From the NCBI RefSeq assembly GCF_022134585.1, contig NZ_JAKNCT010000012.1:1-64000 (forward strand): 64,000 nt of DNA. The letters run 5' to 3'. Below the pieces are notes generated by a model. The model was not told the origin of the DNA. It ran no database searches and worked only from the letters and a program-made list of their open reading frames with translations. This document shows, piece by piece, positions 1 through 7,277 of the stretch. Position numbers and translations under genes: made by a program. This DNA comes from Mesosutterella porci (GTDB lineage: Bacteria > Pseudomonadota > Gammaproteobacteria > Burkholderiales > Burkholderiaceae_F). Numbering within the stretch: the first letter of the stretch is position 1; each line of letters begins with the position of its first letter.

Positions 1-508
1 GCTTCACGTACGCGGCCTCGGTTCCTCCCTCTGCATCCAGCTGTGCAATAAGCTCCGTGAGCTTGCTCTGCAGGGCGGTTTTCCCCGCTTCGATGTCAGA
101 CGAAACAGTCGACCCGGCGTCCTGAACAGCCTTAACCTGCTTGTCGCCCTCGGCGTCGATCTCCTGAATCTTCGAGGCTGTTTCCGTCACAACGCCAGTA
201 GCCGCCGTTTCAGCTCGAGTCGCGGCCGCTTCAGCCGCTTCTTTATAAGCTTCAGCCCCTGCGGCCCGCGTCTTGAAGTCGGCAAACACATCAGCCAGCT
301 GATGCAGGTTTGTAAGCGACGGCTCCAACCCGGCCTGCTCGATCACCGCCATGAATTCCTCGGTGATCATGTGGTACCAGTATGCCCCGATCACTGTCGG
401 CATCTGCTTTTTCGCTCGATTTCCATCCTGCGGATACTGATTTGTGATCGGATTCTTGGGAGGCGTTGGCGGTGTATCAGATGCGTCTGAGTAATAAAGT
501 CTCTTCAT
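1..508 (-). CDS. Tail fibre-like protein, N-terminal part (truncated by window edge)
   Basis: An open frame starts at 508 behind an AGAGG ribosome site and runs off the left edge after about 169 residues. The N-terminal part (residues about 35-75, with PTVIGAYWYHMITEEF and later NLHQLADVFADF) resembles the module seen near the start of the neighbouring fibre gene (TVPGAIWYNAVMMELINAI). It is followed by an Ala/Glu-rich stretch with coiled-coil character (AAGAEAYKEAAEAAATRAET), as in trimeric fibre shafts. This suggests a second, longer fibre whose receptor-binding tip is off the window. The assignment rests on position and composition; the tip domain that would settle it is missing. Confidence 0.6.
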   Translation of the reverse strand, partial: MKRLYYSDASDTPPTPPKNPITNQYPQDGNRAKKQMPTVIGAYWYHMITEEFMAVIEQAGLEPSLTNLHQLADVFADFKTRAAGAEAYKEAAEAAATRAETAATGVVTETASKIQEIDAEGDKQVKAVQDAGSTVSSDIEAGKTALQSKLTELIAQLDAEGGTEAAYVK

Positions 509-516
509 CTTTACCT

Positions 517-690
517 CTAAAAGAAAATGCTTTTCATCTTCTCGGCAATAATCAGGATCCCGTAAGCGAGAACAAAGATCGTCACTCCCCAACGCAGCAC
601 TCGCAGATAAGCAGGAAGTTCCTTGTCTGGCTTCATCATGGCCTCTCTCAGCGGCAAAAGTGCCGCCAGCACGGGTATAATTTCATTCAT
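517..690 (-). CDS. Small membrane peptide (57 aa) between the two fibre genes
   Basis: A 57-residue frame lies between the two fibre genes. The N-terminal half is amphipathic (MNEIIPVLAALLPLREAMMK), followed by PDKELPAYLRVLRWG and one membrane segment (VTIFVLAYGILII), with a short basic tail. It sits just downstream of a strong hairpin terminator (715-748) and its own start lies in a small inverted repeat (ATGGAAA/TTTCCAT). The central PD-x-x-L...RVL-x-W-x-V pattern recurs in the 41-residue peptide at 3597-3722, which is also next to a terminator, so the two may be paralogues. Holin, antiholin or exclusion peptide are possible roles; nothing in the sequence decides. The ribosome site is weak. 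Confidence 0.5.
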   Translation of the reverse strand: MNEIIPVLAALLPLREAMMKPDKELPAYLRVLRWGVTIFVLAYGILIIAEKMKSIFF

Positions 691-711
691 GGAAAGTCTC
701 GATTTCCATAT

Positions 712-748
712 AAAAAGCCCCGCTCAGATGGCCGTCTGGGCGGGGCTT
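712..748 (-). terminator. Rho-independent terminator after the collar-domain fibre gene
   Basis: AAGCCCCGC (715-723) pairs with GCGGGGCTT (740-748), extended by CAGA/TCTG and a G-T pair to a stem of about 14 bp with loop TGGCCG. On the minus strand it is followed by TTTTTATAT. It closes the main tail transcript after the fibre gene at 766. Its core closely matches the hairpin at 3764-3798. Confidence 0.8.
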
Positions 749-765
749 ATCTTTCTAATAAAAGC

Positions 766-1533
766 CTAAATATGAATGCAGGGGAGCAAAACGAGAGCCG
801 GAGGCTGCACTGTGCCTGACCGTCCATAAATTCCGTTGGAGCGAGAGGCATCGAACACGATTTCATTGCCCCACTCGTGATATCCCTCGTTCATATGCCT
901 GAAATTCGGGTCGTATGCTCCGCCGTAATAAGCCGCGCCCCATGCATTGCGTTCGCCGCCGGAGTCAACCGCGACCTTGATGCCGCCAGTTATGTTTGGA
1001 AGCCCCGCGCTTCTCTGCTCGCCTACATTGCTCTGCCCGCCCCACACCGTCTTGTCGATCAGATATGGCAGATTGAATGTCGTGCTCCCGTTACCCGAGC
1101 CATATTTGGTCCCGATCACAGAGAACAGGTTCGCGTAGGCCGAACGGCTCACCGCCTGGCCGTTGCATACAAGCCAGTTTGCGTTCGGAGAAGAAGAAGT
1201 CGGGAAGAACATGATTGCTCCGGGCGGGACCACTTCAACTTGAGCAACTTTTGCCTGGATCTGGGCAACAGCGTCTGACAGAGCCTGGTTCACGGTCTTG
1301 ATTTGGGCTTTGATAGCTGCGTCGAGCTGGGCATTGTCGTGCCGGTCCGGTGTGATGCCGCCTCCCTTGATGGCGTTGATCAGCTCCATCATGACCGCGT
1401 TGTACCAGATGGCCCCGGGTACGGTTGACGCTATGCCGCCACCGGACGATCCGTCTGTCGGATATCCCGGGTCAACATCATCGGGAATATTGGGCTCGTT
1501 CTGCACGGCTCCGGAAAGAAAGATCCTGTCCAT
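766..1533 (-). CDS. Tail fibre / phage tail collar domain protein
   Basis: A 255-residue protein that should form the distal, host-contacting part of the tail. The N-terminal 60 residues (TVPGAIWYNAVMMELINAI, then a D-x-x-QL linker) match the usual base of Mu/SfV-type fibres. A short helical shaft (about 70-100) leads to a collar domain that starts at PPGAIMFFP, followed by WLVCNGQAVSRSAYANLF, IGTKYGSG and FNLP, the standard signature of phage tail collar domains (Pfam collar family). The C-terminal part is Gly/Asn/Tyr-rich, as in receptor-binding tips, and ends PPALVLLPCIHI, the typical collar-fibre ending. It overlaps the stop of the gp48-like gene by one base, so it is part of the tail operon. 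Confidence 0.88.
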   Translation of the reverse strand: MDRIFLSGAVQNEPNIPDDVDPGYPTDGSSGGGIASTVPGAIWYNAVMMELINAIKGGGITPDRHDNAQLDAAIKAQIKTVNQALSDAVAQIQAKVAQVEVVPPGAIMFFPTSSSPNANWLVCNGQAVSRSAYANLFSVIGTKYGSGNGSTTFNLPYLIDKTVWGGQSNVGEQRSAGLPNITGGIKVAVDSGGERNAWGAAYYGGAYDPNFRHMNEGYHEWGNEIVFDASRSNGIYGRSGTVQPPALVLLPCIHI

Positions 1534-2156
1534 TACGCATTGTCTCCTTCAAAACTGTAGTAGCCGAAATAGAGGTCGGTATGCGCCGGCTTGTAGCGCT
1601 TGATCAGGCATTCAATGAGCCTGTCGCCCCACCACGCAAGCGCCTCGTTTACCGGTCCCAGCGTGTTGTGATACCCCATGACAGACCCGGCTCCGGTCAT
1701 CACGTCAACTCGCCAGACGTGCCTCCAGTTCTCGCCGCAGACCGCATCCATTGAGGTTGACTGAACGGAGTGCTGGCGGAACTCATCAATGACGATTCGA
1801 TACCCAAACATTTCGGCCAGCTCAAAGAAATAGGCCCTGTCCTGCCTGCCGATGTTCTTGATCTTGTACATGAGCAGTGTGCGCAGCGTCGTCTGATTGG
1901 CACTGGACCAGGCTCGAATGCAGTCGTCAGGCAATCCCCAGTCGTCCAGCCAGTCTTCGAAAGTTTCCACAGCAAAGCGAGGGTCGGCCTCCCGCATCAG
2001 CGCCCGTACTCTTGAATCGATGCGACTGAATTCCTCCGCCCAAACTTCGATCATCATCCCCATGAGGGATGCGGCATCACCCCTCGGCCACGCAGGCCCC
2101 GGCGGAAGCAGCTGCTTCAGCATCCGGGAGTACTCTTCCTGTGTCGTCAGTTCCAT
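1533..2156 (-). CDS. Mu gp48-like tail protein (YmfQ/DUF2313 family)
   Basis: A 207-residue protein starting MELTTQEEYSRMLKQLLPPG. The YxxxLxxLLPxGxAWPR motif at the N-terminus and a later LPD-x-C segment (WGLPDDCIRAW) are the signature of the DUF2313/YmfQ family, which includes Mu gp48, a baseplate protein lying between the J-like protein and the fibre. Position here is the same: directly after the gp47-like gene (10-nt overlap) and before the collar fibre. Length matches the family (about 190-210 aa). Confidence 0.9.
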   Translation of the reverse strand: MELTTQEEYSRMLKQLLPPGPAWPRGDAASLMGMMIEVWAEEFSRIDSRVRALMREADPRFAVETFEDWLDDWGLPDDCIRAWSSANQTTLRTLLMYKIKNIGRQDRAYFFELAEMFGYRIVIDEFRQHSVQSTSMDAVCGENWRHVWRVDVMTGAGSVMGYHNTLGPVNEALAWWGDRLIECLIKRYKPAHTDLYFGYYSFEGDNA

Positions 2157-3184
2157 GTGATCGTCCCCAGCGTGAGAAGCTCATTTGTTCCCGCTGTCGG
2201 GTTGGAAGTCGGAGACACGAGGACATGGTCAACCTCACCCGCCGCGGCCGAAATGGCCGCTCTTATGTGCGAAAGATAGATGCTCCTCGAGGGTTCGCTC
2301 TCCTTCATGAACAGGTCCTTAAGCTCGGCCTCAACCGCCGCCCTGACATCAGAAGTGTCCGGGGTGAGCGTACTGATTTCGATATTGACCGCCTTGAGCG
2401 TCGGACCCATGACGGTTACGTCAGCCGTTACCGGGCGTTTTGAATCGATATAGGACTGAACCTGCTTCACCATTTCGGACGTCGGGGAAATGTCTGCCAG
2501 ATCGTCGCAGACAAACCTCACAACAACCGTTCCGTCTCCGTTTTCGAGCGGATAGCACCAGGCTCTTGTCACACCCGGTACAGCCAGGGCCCACTGGACA
2601 TAATCAGACGAAGTACCTCCATGCGGCGTTTCCCGCTGCCGTGCAAGAACACGGGCCCGCAGGCTTTCGTCGTCCTCCGCATCAGCTCCTCCCGCAATAC
2701 CTCGAGACTCAGCCTCGGAAAAAACACCTTCGATTGGCGAGATCAGCGTGAGCGTATCGCCGGATTCGATGTTGCCAGCTTCTCCCGCTACTAGGGCCTC
2801 AACAGAGGAAACCCCCTCCGCATCCGGAGCGACCGTCACCTGGAACTGCTGCTCGTCTCCGCCCTGCAGAATTGTCCCTACAGGTACGTTCACAACGCCG
2901 TCCTGAAAGCTGAATTTCACCGTTCCAGAGGCTTTCGAGGCGGCCTTTCTTGTGATCCCGAAGATTGAAGCATGGCGGTCGAGATGCTCGGAGTCTGCCG
3001 TGTCGACGAAAATCTGTTTGGAGACGTACTCAATGAAGCCGTGCAGCTCATGGCTCGCTCCTGCCAGCACCCGGCTGTAAACGGTCGCATTGCTTCTGCG
3101 CACCTGCGGAACGCTCAGGCGCGACTGGATTCCCGAGCTTATGCGGGAAATCAGCTCCCGCAGTGTTGGTCTAACAAATGCCAT
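2147..3184 (-). CDS. Baseplate J-like protein (Mu gp47-like)
   Basis: A 345-residue baseplate wedge protein. It opens MAFVRPTLRELISRISSGIQ, and residues 80-170 carry the J-like core (VPVGTILQGGDEQQFQVT and the stretch from AGEAGNIESGDTLTL). Mu gp47 and P2 gpJ share this layout, and they connect the baseplate hub to the fibres. I place the start at 3184 because that ATG overlaps the TGA of the gp46-like gene as TGATG and lies 6 nt behind a GGAG site; ATG at 3187 is possible. Length fits the family (about 350 aa). Confidence 0.92.
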   Translation of the reverse strand: MAFVRPTLRELISRISSGIQSRLSVPQVRRSNATVYSRVLAGASHELHGFIEYVSKQIFVDTADSEHLDRHASIFGITRKAASKASGTVKFSFQDGVVNVPVGTILQGGDEQQFQVTVAPDAEGVSSVEALVAGEAGNIESGDTLTLISPIEGVFSEAESRGIAGGADAEDDESLRARVLARQRETPHGGTSSDYVQWALAVPGVTRAWCYPLENGDGTVVVRFVCDDLADISPTSEMVKQVQSYIDSKRPVTADVTVMGPTLKAVNIEISTLTPDTSDVRAAVEAELKDLFMKESEPSRSIYLSHIRAAISAAAGEVDHVLVSPTSNPTAGTNELLTLGTITWN

Positions 3185-3600
3185 CATTCGCTCCAAATGT
3201 CTTGAAACCTCATGCCGATCAGGTCTGCGCCACTCGGTTTCTGAATCGTTACCGTTAGATTCAGCTGGTCGGCACCTCCCCGTTCTGCGGAAACGTCTAC
3301 GCCTTTGGCAATGCCGTCATCGATCATCCACTGCAGCGCCGCCGCGGCGTAGTCTTGAGCTTTAAGCAGCGTCTCCTGTGTCACCTTCGCTCGAGACAGC
3401 AGCCAAAGCTTCGACCCAAACTGGTCGCCGGGGTCATCCGCGTAGGTATCCCCCCACCATCCCTGTTTCGAGTCCCCTGGGAGCTCGTCTGAATCCGAAG
3501 CCCGCGCCCATGAAAAAAGGCTGTTGTACACAGCCCGTCTTAACTCATCGTCACAAAAATCGGACAAAGTCGACTCAACGCCGTTGAGCATCAGAATCAT
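3184..3600 (-). CDS. Mu gp46-like baseplate protein (phage GP46 family)
   Basis: A 138-residue protein starting MILMLNGVES behind a GGAG site. It contains AVYNSLFSWARA, then GWWGDTYAD and GDQFGSKLWLL, the pattern of the Mu GP46 family (DRRGWWGD...GSRLWLL), a P2 gpW/T4 gp25-like sheath-baseplate connector. It lies between gpV and gp47, as in Mu. A longer open frame extends upstream to 3852 but crosses a terminator and another gene, so the start at 3600 is preferred. Its ATG overlaps the TGA of the small membrane peptide upstream (ATGA). Confidence 0.92.
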   Translation of the reverse strand: MILMLNGVESTLSDFCDDELRRAVYNSLFSWARASDSDELPGDSKQGWWGDTYADDPGDQFGSKLWLLSRAKVTQETLLKAQDYAAAALQWMIDDGIAKGVDVSAERGGADQLNLTVTIQKPSGADLIGMRFQDIWSE

Positions 3601-3722
3601 TTGACCAAGCTCCACGAAAAGGACGCGGCGACCATCACCAGGCAGGCGATAACGGCCCACGGAAGAACCCTTCCCCACAGCCGAAGCTTTTGGTCCGGGG
3701 CGAGAAGTTTCATGATCACCAT
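3597..3722 (-). CDS. Small membrane peptide (41 aa) overlapping gp46
   Basis: A frame of 41 codons starting ATG at 3722 (or 38 codons from the in-frame ATG at 3713), ending in an ATGA overlap with the gp46-like gene. The sequence MKLLAPDQKLRLWGRVLPW is followed by one membrane segment (AVIACLVMVAASFSW). A GGAA lies 9 nt before the 3722 start. PD-x-x-L...RVL-x-W-x-V is shared with the 57-residue peptide at 517-690, and both follow nearly identical terminators. Translation coupling to gp46 argues that it is really translated. Function unknown; holin-like or exclusion peptide are options. Confidence 0.5.
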   Translation of the reverse strand: MVIMKLLAPDQKLRLWGRVLPWAVIACLVMVAASFSWSLVK

Positions 3723-3740
3723 TGCTATAATTTCCAGTGT

Positions 3741-3798
3741 CCTCAATACGATTGAGGTCATAAAAAAGCCCAGCCAGATGCCCGTCTGACTGGGTTTT
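3741..3798 (-). terminator. Terminator plus small inverted repeat inside the tail operon
   Basis: GCCCAG (3768-3773) and CTGGGT (3790-3795), with CAGA/TCTG inside, form a hairpin with A/T flanks: AAAAAAGCCC on the left and TGGGTTTT on the right, so it could stop transcription on either strand. Just beyond it on the minus strand is a perfect 7-bp inverted repeat CCTCAAT-ACG-ATTGAGG (3741-3757), which could be an operator or a second hairpin. A terminator here would separate gp46-gp47-gp48-fibre from the upstream tail genes, so a new promoter or antitermination is needed. Confidence 0.65.
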
Positions 3799-3827
3799 AC
3801 TTTTCCTCGGCGGTAAAGAGCGCAGAT

Positions 3828-3980
3828 TTACCGCATGAAATAAGAAACGCAAAAAATCACGCCTACAAGCAGAACAGCAAAGATGAATACCGTCACGCCA
3901 CCAGCCACAAAGCCTTTGGCAAAAATCTTCATAAAAAGTCTTTGCGCTTCATCTTCTGCCAGTTTGTCGTAATCAATCAT
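3828..3980 (-). CDS. Small membrane peptide (50 aa) after gpV
   Basis: A 50-residue frame behind a good AGGTGAAG ribosome site, starting 8 nt from the end of the gpV-like gene. MIDYDKLAEDEAQRLFMKIF is an acidic/amphipathic N-terminus, followed by one long membrane segment (GVTVFIFAVLLVGVIFCVSYF) and a final Met-Arg. It differs in sequence from the peptides at 517 and 3597. Position between baseplate genes and before a terminator suggests a moron or a holin-like peptide. No family recognised. Confidence 0.55.
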   Translation of the reverse strand: MIDYDKLAEDEAQRLFMKIFAKGFVAGGVTVFIFAVLLVGVIFCVSYFMR

Positions 3981-3987
3981 CTTCACC

Positions 3988-4521
3988 TCACATCTTTTGA
4001 TCCGGGCTAACGCCGCCGTTATGCGTATGTCCGTTGTAGGTGCCCCTGATACTCTGCATCCGGCCCTTCGAGTCGTAAATCTGGGCCTTGCCCTGAATGT
4101 CCCCATTCACGATCAGCTTTCCCGTGACTGTGGTCTCAGGAGCGTCAATCGTCACAGAACCAGAACTCTTTACTGTCACCGGCGAATCCTTGCCCTCGAC
4201 AACGATCCCGGATCGGGAGAAGTAAACCTTTCGCCCCAGATCATCGAAAACGCAAACTTCGCCGTCCTTGAGCCCCGTGGGGCGGTAGCGTCGGTCGGTG
4301 ATGCAGAATGCGATCGTGTGCTCTCTGTCTCCGGCAAGGGATGCGGCAAGCACCTCGGCGCCTGTCTTGGCCTCAGAGGTGAATCCATACGGCTCAAAAT
4401 GCTCGACATCGTCCCTCAGGTCATCGGCGAAGAGCTGCACCTGCACCGTCCGCATCTTCCGGGCAGCGTTCTTCGCCATCAGAACGCCTCTTGTAATCAG
4501 ATCAATCAAACCGCTGCTCAT
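3988..4521 (-). CDS. Baseplate spike protein, gpV/Mu gp45-like
   Basis: A 177-residue protein: an N-terminal OB-like part (RTVQVQLFADDLRDDVEHFEPYGF, with GAEVLAASLAG) and a C-terminal beta-prism with repeats (VTVKSSGSVTIDAPETTVTG, GKLIVNGDIQG) ending in the metal-binding H-T-H motif (NGHTHNGG). These are the hallmarks of Mu gp45/P2 gpV spikes, which pierce the outer membrane during tail contraction. The start overlaps the gpP-like stop by 4 nt (ATGA type). Confidence 0.93.
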   Translation of the reverse strand: MSSGLIDLITRGVLMAKNAARKMRTVQVQLFADDLRDDVEHFEPYGFTSEAKTGAEVLAASLAGDREHTIAFCITDRRYRPTGLKDGEVCVFDDLGRKVYFSRSGIVVEGKDSPVTVKSSGSVTIDAPETTVTGKLIVNGDIQGKAQIYDSKGRMQSIRGTYNGHTHNGGVSPDQKM

Positions 4522-5630
4522 AATCGTCCGGACCCCGCTTTGGCTAAGAATGTCGTACCTTTTTGGACCTTCTTCGCCACGGTCTTCTTGCCTTTGTCGA
4601 CATCAGGAAGATCAGTGACGGTAAAAGCAGACGGATCTTTTAGTGTCATTGTTGTGGTTGAACCGTCTTTATCGAGCCTGTAAGTAATCTTCGAAACCAA
4701 CAGCCTCTGGTTTATGCCGAGCATCGGATCTTTAATCCGAACCTTCATGTTCTGTTTCCATAGATCCCCGTTGCTCTGCCTCCACCCCTGCACCTGATAG
4801 GTCAAAACATCAGCGTTCCCAATGGAATTGGCCATCAGGTGCTCGGCTCTGGACTTGAGTTCTTTTCGAGTTCTGTTGCCGGACTGTTCGGTAACGGAAA
4901 CCCTGTTTCTTGGAAAATCGGAGTTTTCAGCCTGCTCTGAAATTGAGTTCGCCGGTTTGCTGTTCTTGCTTTCTGGATCCGTTCCCTGCCCGATAACGAC
5001 ATAGGTTTTAAAAACCTTGGATATATCGTGCGCTCTGGACCCGGTCAAAATGTTTTGGCCATATATAAGCTGATCATGCGCCTCTCCGTTTTGAGTCTTG
5101 CCACAAACAACCAAGTTGCCAAACTCGTCGTCATTTATAAGCAGGCTGTCATCCTTCAGCAGTTTTGTGATTCCGCTGCCAATAGTTTCGTGGGTGGAAA
5201 AATCAATTGCCCTGACATTTTTGGCAAGGCCGTTGTCCACCACTTCAATTCCGTAATATCCAGCGATCGTTTTTATTACTGAGGAAACCGTCGCCCTTTT
5301 CCATTGATGCGGTTTCCCAGGAGGGATCATGCATTCATCCAAATCTACCGTCTTGCTTTTAATCGTTATCTGAATGTCCGATCTTTCGTGCGTATAGCTA
5401 ATGGTCTTGTTGACAATAAAACCTGTTAACAGCGTATCGGACCCTATTTTGACAACAGCCTCAAGTCCCTCTTCTATGCCTTCGCAAAGACTGGCTCTGT
5501 TTGAAGTTCTCGCCGCTCCCAGTTGGCACGCCCGCACTAACGAATTAACGCTCACCTCAATCTGAACAGATGTCCAGCCAAGATACTTTTCCCCGTTGAC
5601 ATACAGGGTTACTTCGTTTTCAGGAGTCAT
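4518..5630 (-). CDS. Baseplate hub protein, Mu gpP (gp44)-like
   Basis: A 370-residue hub protein of the gpP/gp44 family (P2 gpD, T4 gp27 fold). MTPENEVTLYVNGEKYLGWTS and SLVRACQLGA match the Mu gpP start; the middle has IIVNKT-like tube-fold strands (TLLTGFIVNKTISY), the SKTVDLDECMIPPG stretch, and VLTYQVQGWRQSNGDLW, typical for the family. It follows the circularisation protein in Mu order. Odd point: its ATG directly abuts a run of 12 T, the tail of a terminator hairpin, so there is no Shine-Dalgarno sequence. The only upstream gene is a probable moron, which may have been inserted here. Confidence 0.93.
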   Translation of the reverse strand: MTPENEVTLYVNGEKYLGWTSVQIEVSVNSLVRACQLGAARTSNRASLCEGIEEGLEAVVKIGSDTLLTGFIVNKTISYTHERSDIQITIKSKTVDLDECMIPPGKPHQWKRATVSSVIKTIAGYYGIEVVDNGLAKNVRAIDFSTHETIGSGITKLLKDDSLLINDDEFGNLVVCGKTQNGEAHDQLIYGQNILTGSRAHDISKVFKTYVVIGQGTDPESKNSKPANSISEQAENSDFPRNRVSVTEQSGNRTRKELKSRAEHLMANSIGNADVLTYQVQGWRQSNGDLWKQNMKVRIKDPMLGINQRLLVSKITYRLDKDGSTTTMTLKDPSAFTVTDLPDVDKGKKTVAKKVQKGTTFLAKAGSGRL

Positions 5631-5664
5631 AAAAAAAAAAAAGCGCCCGGATTTCTCTGAGCGC
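5631..5664 (-). terminator. Terminator with T12 tract abutting the gpP start codon
   Basis: On the minus strand GCGCTCAGA-GAAA-TCCGGGCGC forms a stem of 9 pairs with one mismatch and a GNRA tetraloop (5643-5664), followed at once by twelve T (5642-5631) and then the gpP ATG at 5630. This is a textbook intrinsic terminator placed where a leader and ribosome site would be expected. Confidence 0.8.
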
Positions 5665-5689
5665 CCTTGGGGTTGATTGTCCCGCTTAT

Positions 5690-6052
5690 TTATTCTGGAA
5701 GCTTGATGTTCCGCGTTTCCGGATCCACGAGAATCCGCTGCTTAGTAACGGGATTTACGTATTCCTTATATCTTCCCGACCAACCGTTGTCGTGAAAGTA
5801 GTTTTCTCTTGCCAGTCGATCCTGTTCGTCCTTCGCCTTCCTTGCCGCCTCATCTGCTTTTACCTTTTCCAGGGACTTCGAATCAATAACAATGTGCTTT
5901 ATTGTTTTGCTCGGCGGATCCGGAAGATATTCAACGCTGAAATTCTTAGATCCGTCAGGATCTACCCAGCGATGAATTATCTCCTGTTCGGCAAACGCGT
6001 TCGCGCTTAAGAGCACCCCAAGCACCGCAGCAACAGCAAGGATCTTTTTCAT
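5690..6052 (-). CDS. Secreted DUF4124-like protein, probable moron
   Basis: A 120-residue protein with a clear signal peptide (MKKILAVAAVLGVLLSANAFA, residues 1-21) and a short mature domain starting EQEIIHRWVDPDGSKNFSVEYLPD, which resembles the DUF4124 module (a small beta domain with W-x-D-x-x-G-x-x-x-Y-S found in periplasmic proteins). A charged helical stretch follows. ATG at 6052 is preferred over GTG at 6061: it has AGG at a good distance and gives the proper signal peptide. It sits between Mu-type genes N and P, where Mu has no such gene, and is followed by its own terminator. A periplasmic product made from a phage fits a moron or lysis-timing/host-modifying role; the role is unknown. 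Confidence 0.72.
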   Translation of the reverse strand: MKKILAVAAVLGVLLSANAFAEQEIIHRWVDPDGSKNFSVEYLPDPPSKTIKHIVIDSKSLEKVKADEAARKAKDEQDRLARENYFHDNGWSGRYKEYVNPVTKQRILVDPETRNIKLPE

Positions 6053-6057
6053 GGCAG

Positions 6058-7275
6058 TCACCTGCTCAAAAGCTTCAGCTCCCTGGCGGGAACAAACCCG
6101 CCGTGCCGGATGCCGTTGCGGTCGATAATCTCTTTCTCCCTGGCGGCATCCTCATAAAAATTATAGGCAACCACAAGGGCCGGCTGCACTTCCGGAGGTG
6201 TAACAGTTATTAACCGCGCGGAGTCTTGAGCCCGGGTCGTCATGTCGTCCGATACTGCAGCGCGAGCATTTTCGAGCGCAAGATAAACATCATCGCTTTC
6301 AGTCTCCAACATCTCGGCATCAAGCGCGGCGAGAACCTGGTCGCGAACAGCGATCATGTCCTCGTAGGCTATGCCGCCCTCCGCCGTATCCTCATCGCCG
6401 CCGACCTTGGCCGATGCCGAAACGGCTTCAGCAAGCAGCGTCTGACGAGCAAGAGACTGGACGGCCGAAGACTGAGCTGTCGTTCTCGCCTCTTCATCTG
6501 AAACCTGCCCCGTCTGGTAATCGTTGTTCATGCCGTCCGATTTCACCAGGCGACTTAAGAGCCTCGTCACACGCCTCCAGTTGTTGACGCTGTAAGCCAG
6601 CCTCGAATACCCGAAGGAGTCGGCGACGGTCTTCGCAAACACCTCGACATCGCTGCTCACAAGGGAAATTGCCTTGGCCGACAGCTCCGACATCTCGTCG
6701 GACACGGAAAACAGCCGGCAGAGCTCTTTATAGTCGCTGAGCTCAAAGAACTTCGAAAGATTCCCCGTGACGGCAGCTTTCACGAAATCCTGGGCGCCGG
6801 AAAGATCAAACTTATCTAGAAATGCGTCCAGGGCGCTCTGCTTCAGAGTTTCAGACGCCGAAGCGCTTGCCGCAGCAGTGTCGGTCGACGAAGTCGGAAA
6901 AACATAATCACCGGACTCGACGAAAACGAGCTCGGCGGACGAAAACCCAAGTTTTGTCGTCGAATACGTGACCTTGGTCGTCGCCTTCGGCGTCACCGTC
7001 ATACTGCCCAGCATCGGGTGTACGAGTACGCCGGCCCCCTCCTGCTCCATTGCTTCAAGCAGGCGGTTCATGCCGGTGATGTACTCCGGTCCCGCAAAAA
7101 CAGCCGTCAGCGTGATTTCTCGAGCGCTTTTCCCGAGGTCCTCTACAAAAGGCTTGTCCCTCTGGGGATACTCGAAGACATGCACTCTTCTTCCAATCGT
7201 CAGGCTGCTGTCCGTGACGGAGAAGGGCACGCCCCTAAAAGATGCGGGCCAGAGTTTTTCTTCAAACGTCGGCAT
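6058..7275 (-). CDS. DNA circularisation N-terminus family tail protein (Mu gpN/gp43-like)
   Basis: A 405-residue baseplate/tail-hub protein. MPTFEEKLWPASFRGVPFSV and HVFEYPQRDKPFVEDLG, then LLEAMEQEGAGVLVHPMLG, are the signature of the DNA_circ_N family; despite the name, Mu gpN is a tail component at the hub. The C-terminal half is helical and variable. I start at ATG 7275, because the upstream TTG at 7281 only adds two residues. The stop at 6058 overlaps the GTG of the DUF4124-like frame. Position between tape measure and gpP matches Mu. Confidence 0.92.
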   Translation of the reverse strand: MPTFEEKLWPASFRGVPFSVTDSSLTIGRRVHVFEYPQRDKPFVEDLGKSAREITLTAVFAGPEYITGMNRLLEAMEQEGAGVLVHPMLGSMTVTPKATTKVTYSTTKLGFSSAELVFVESGDYVFPTSSTDTAAASASASETLKQSALDAFLDKFDLSGAQDFVKAAVTGNLSKFFELSDYKELCRLFSVSDEMSELSAKAISLVSSDVEVFAKTVADSFGYSRLAYSVNNWRRVTRLLSRLVKSDGMNNDYQTGQVSDEEARTTAQSSAVQSLARQTLLAEAVSASAKVGGDEDTAEGGIAYEDMIAVRDQVLAALDAEMLETESDDVYLALENARAAVSDDMTTRAQDSARLITVTPPEVQPALVVAYNFYEDAAREKEIIDRNGIRHGGFVPARELKLLSR

Positions 7276-7277
7276 GT

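Noticed and set aside
3601-3852. Upstream extension of the gp46-like frame (84 extra residues)
   Set aside because: It runs through the 3764-3798 terminator and the small membrane gene and lacks family similarity; ATG 3600 has its own ribosome site.
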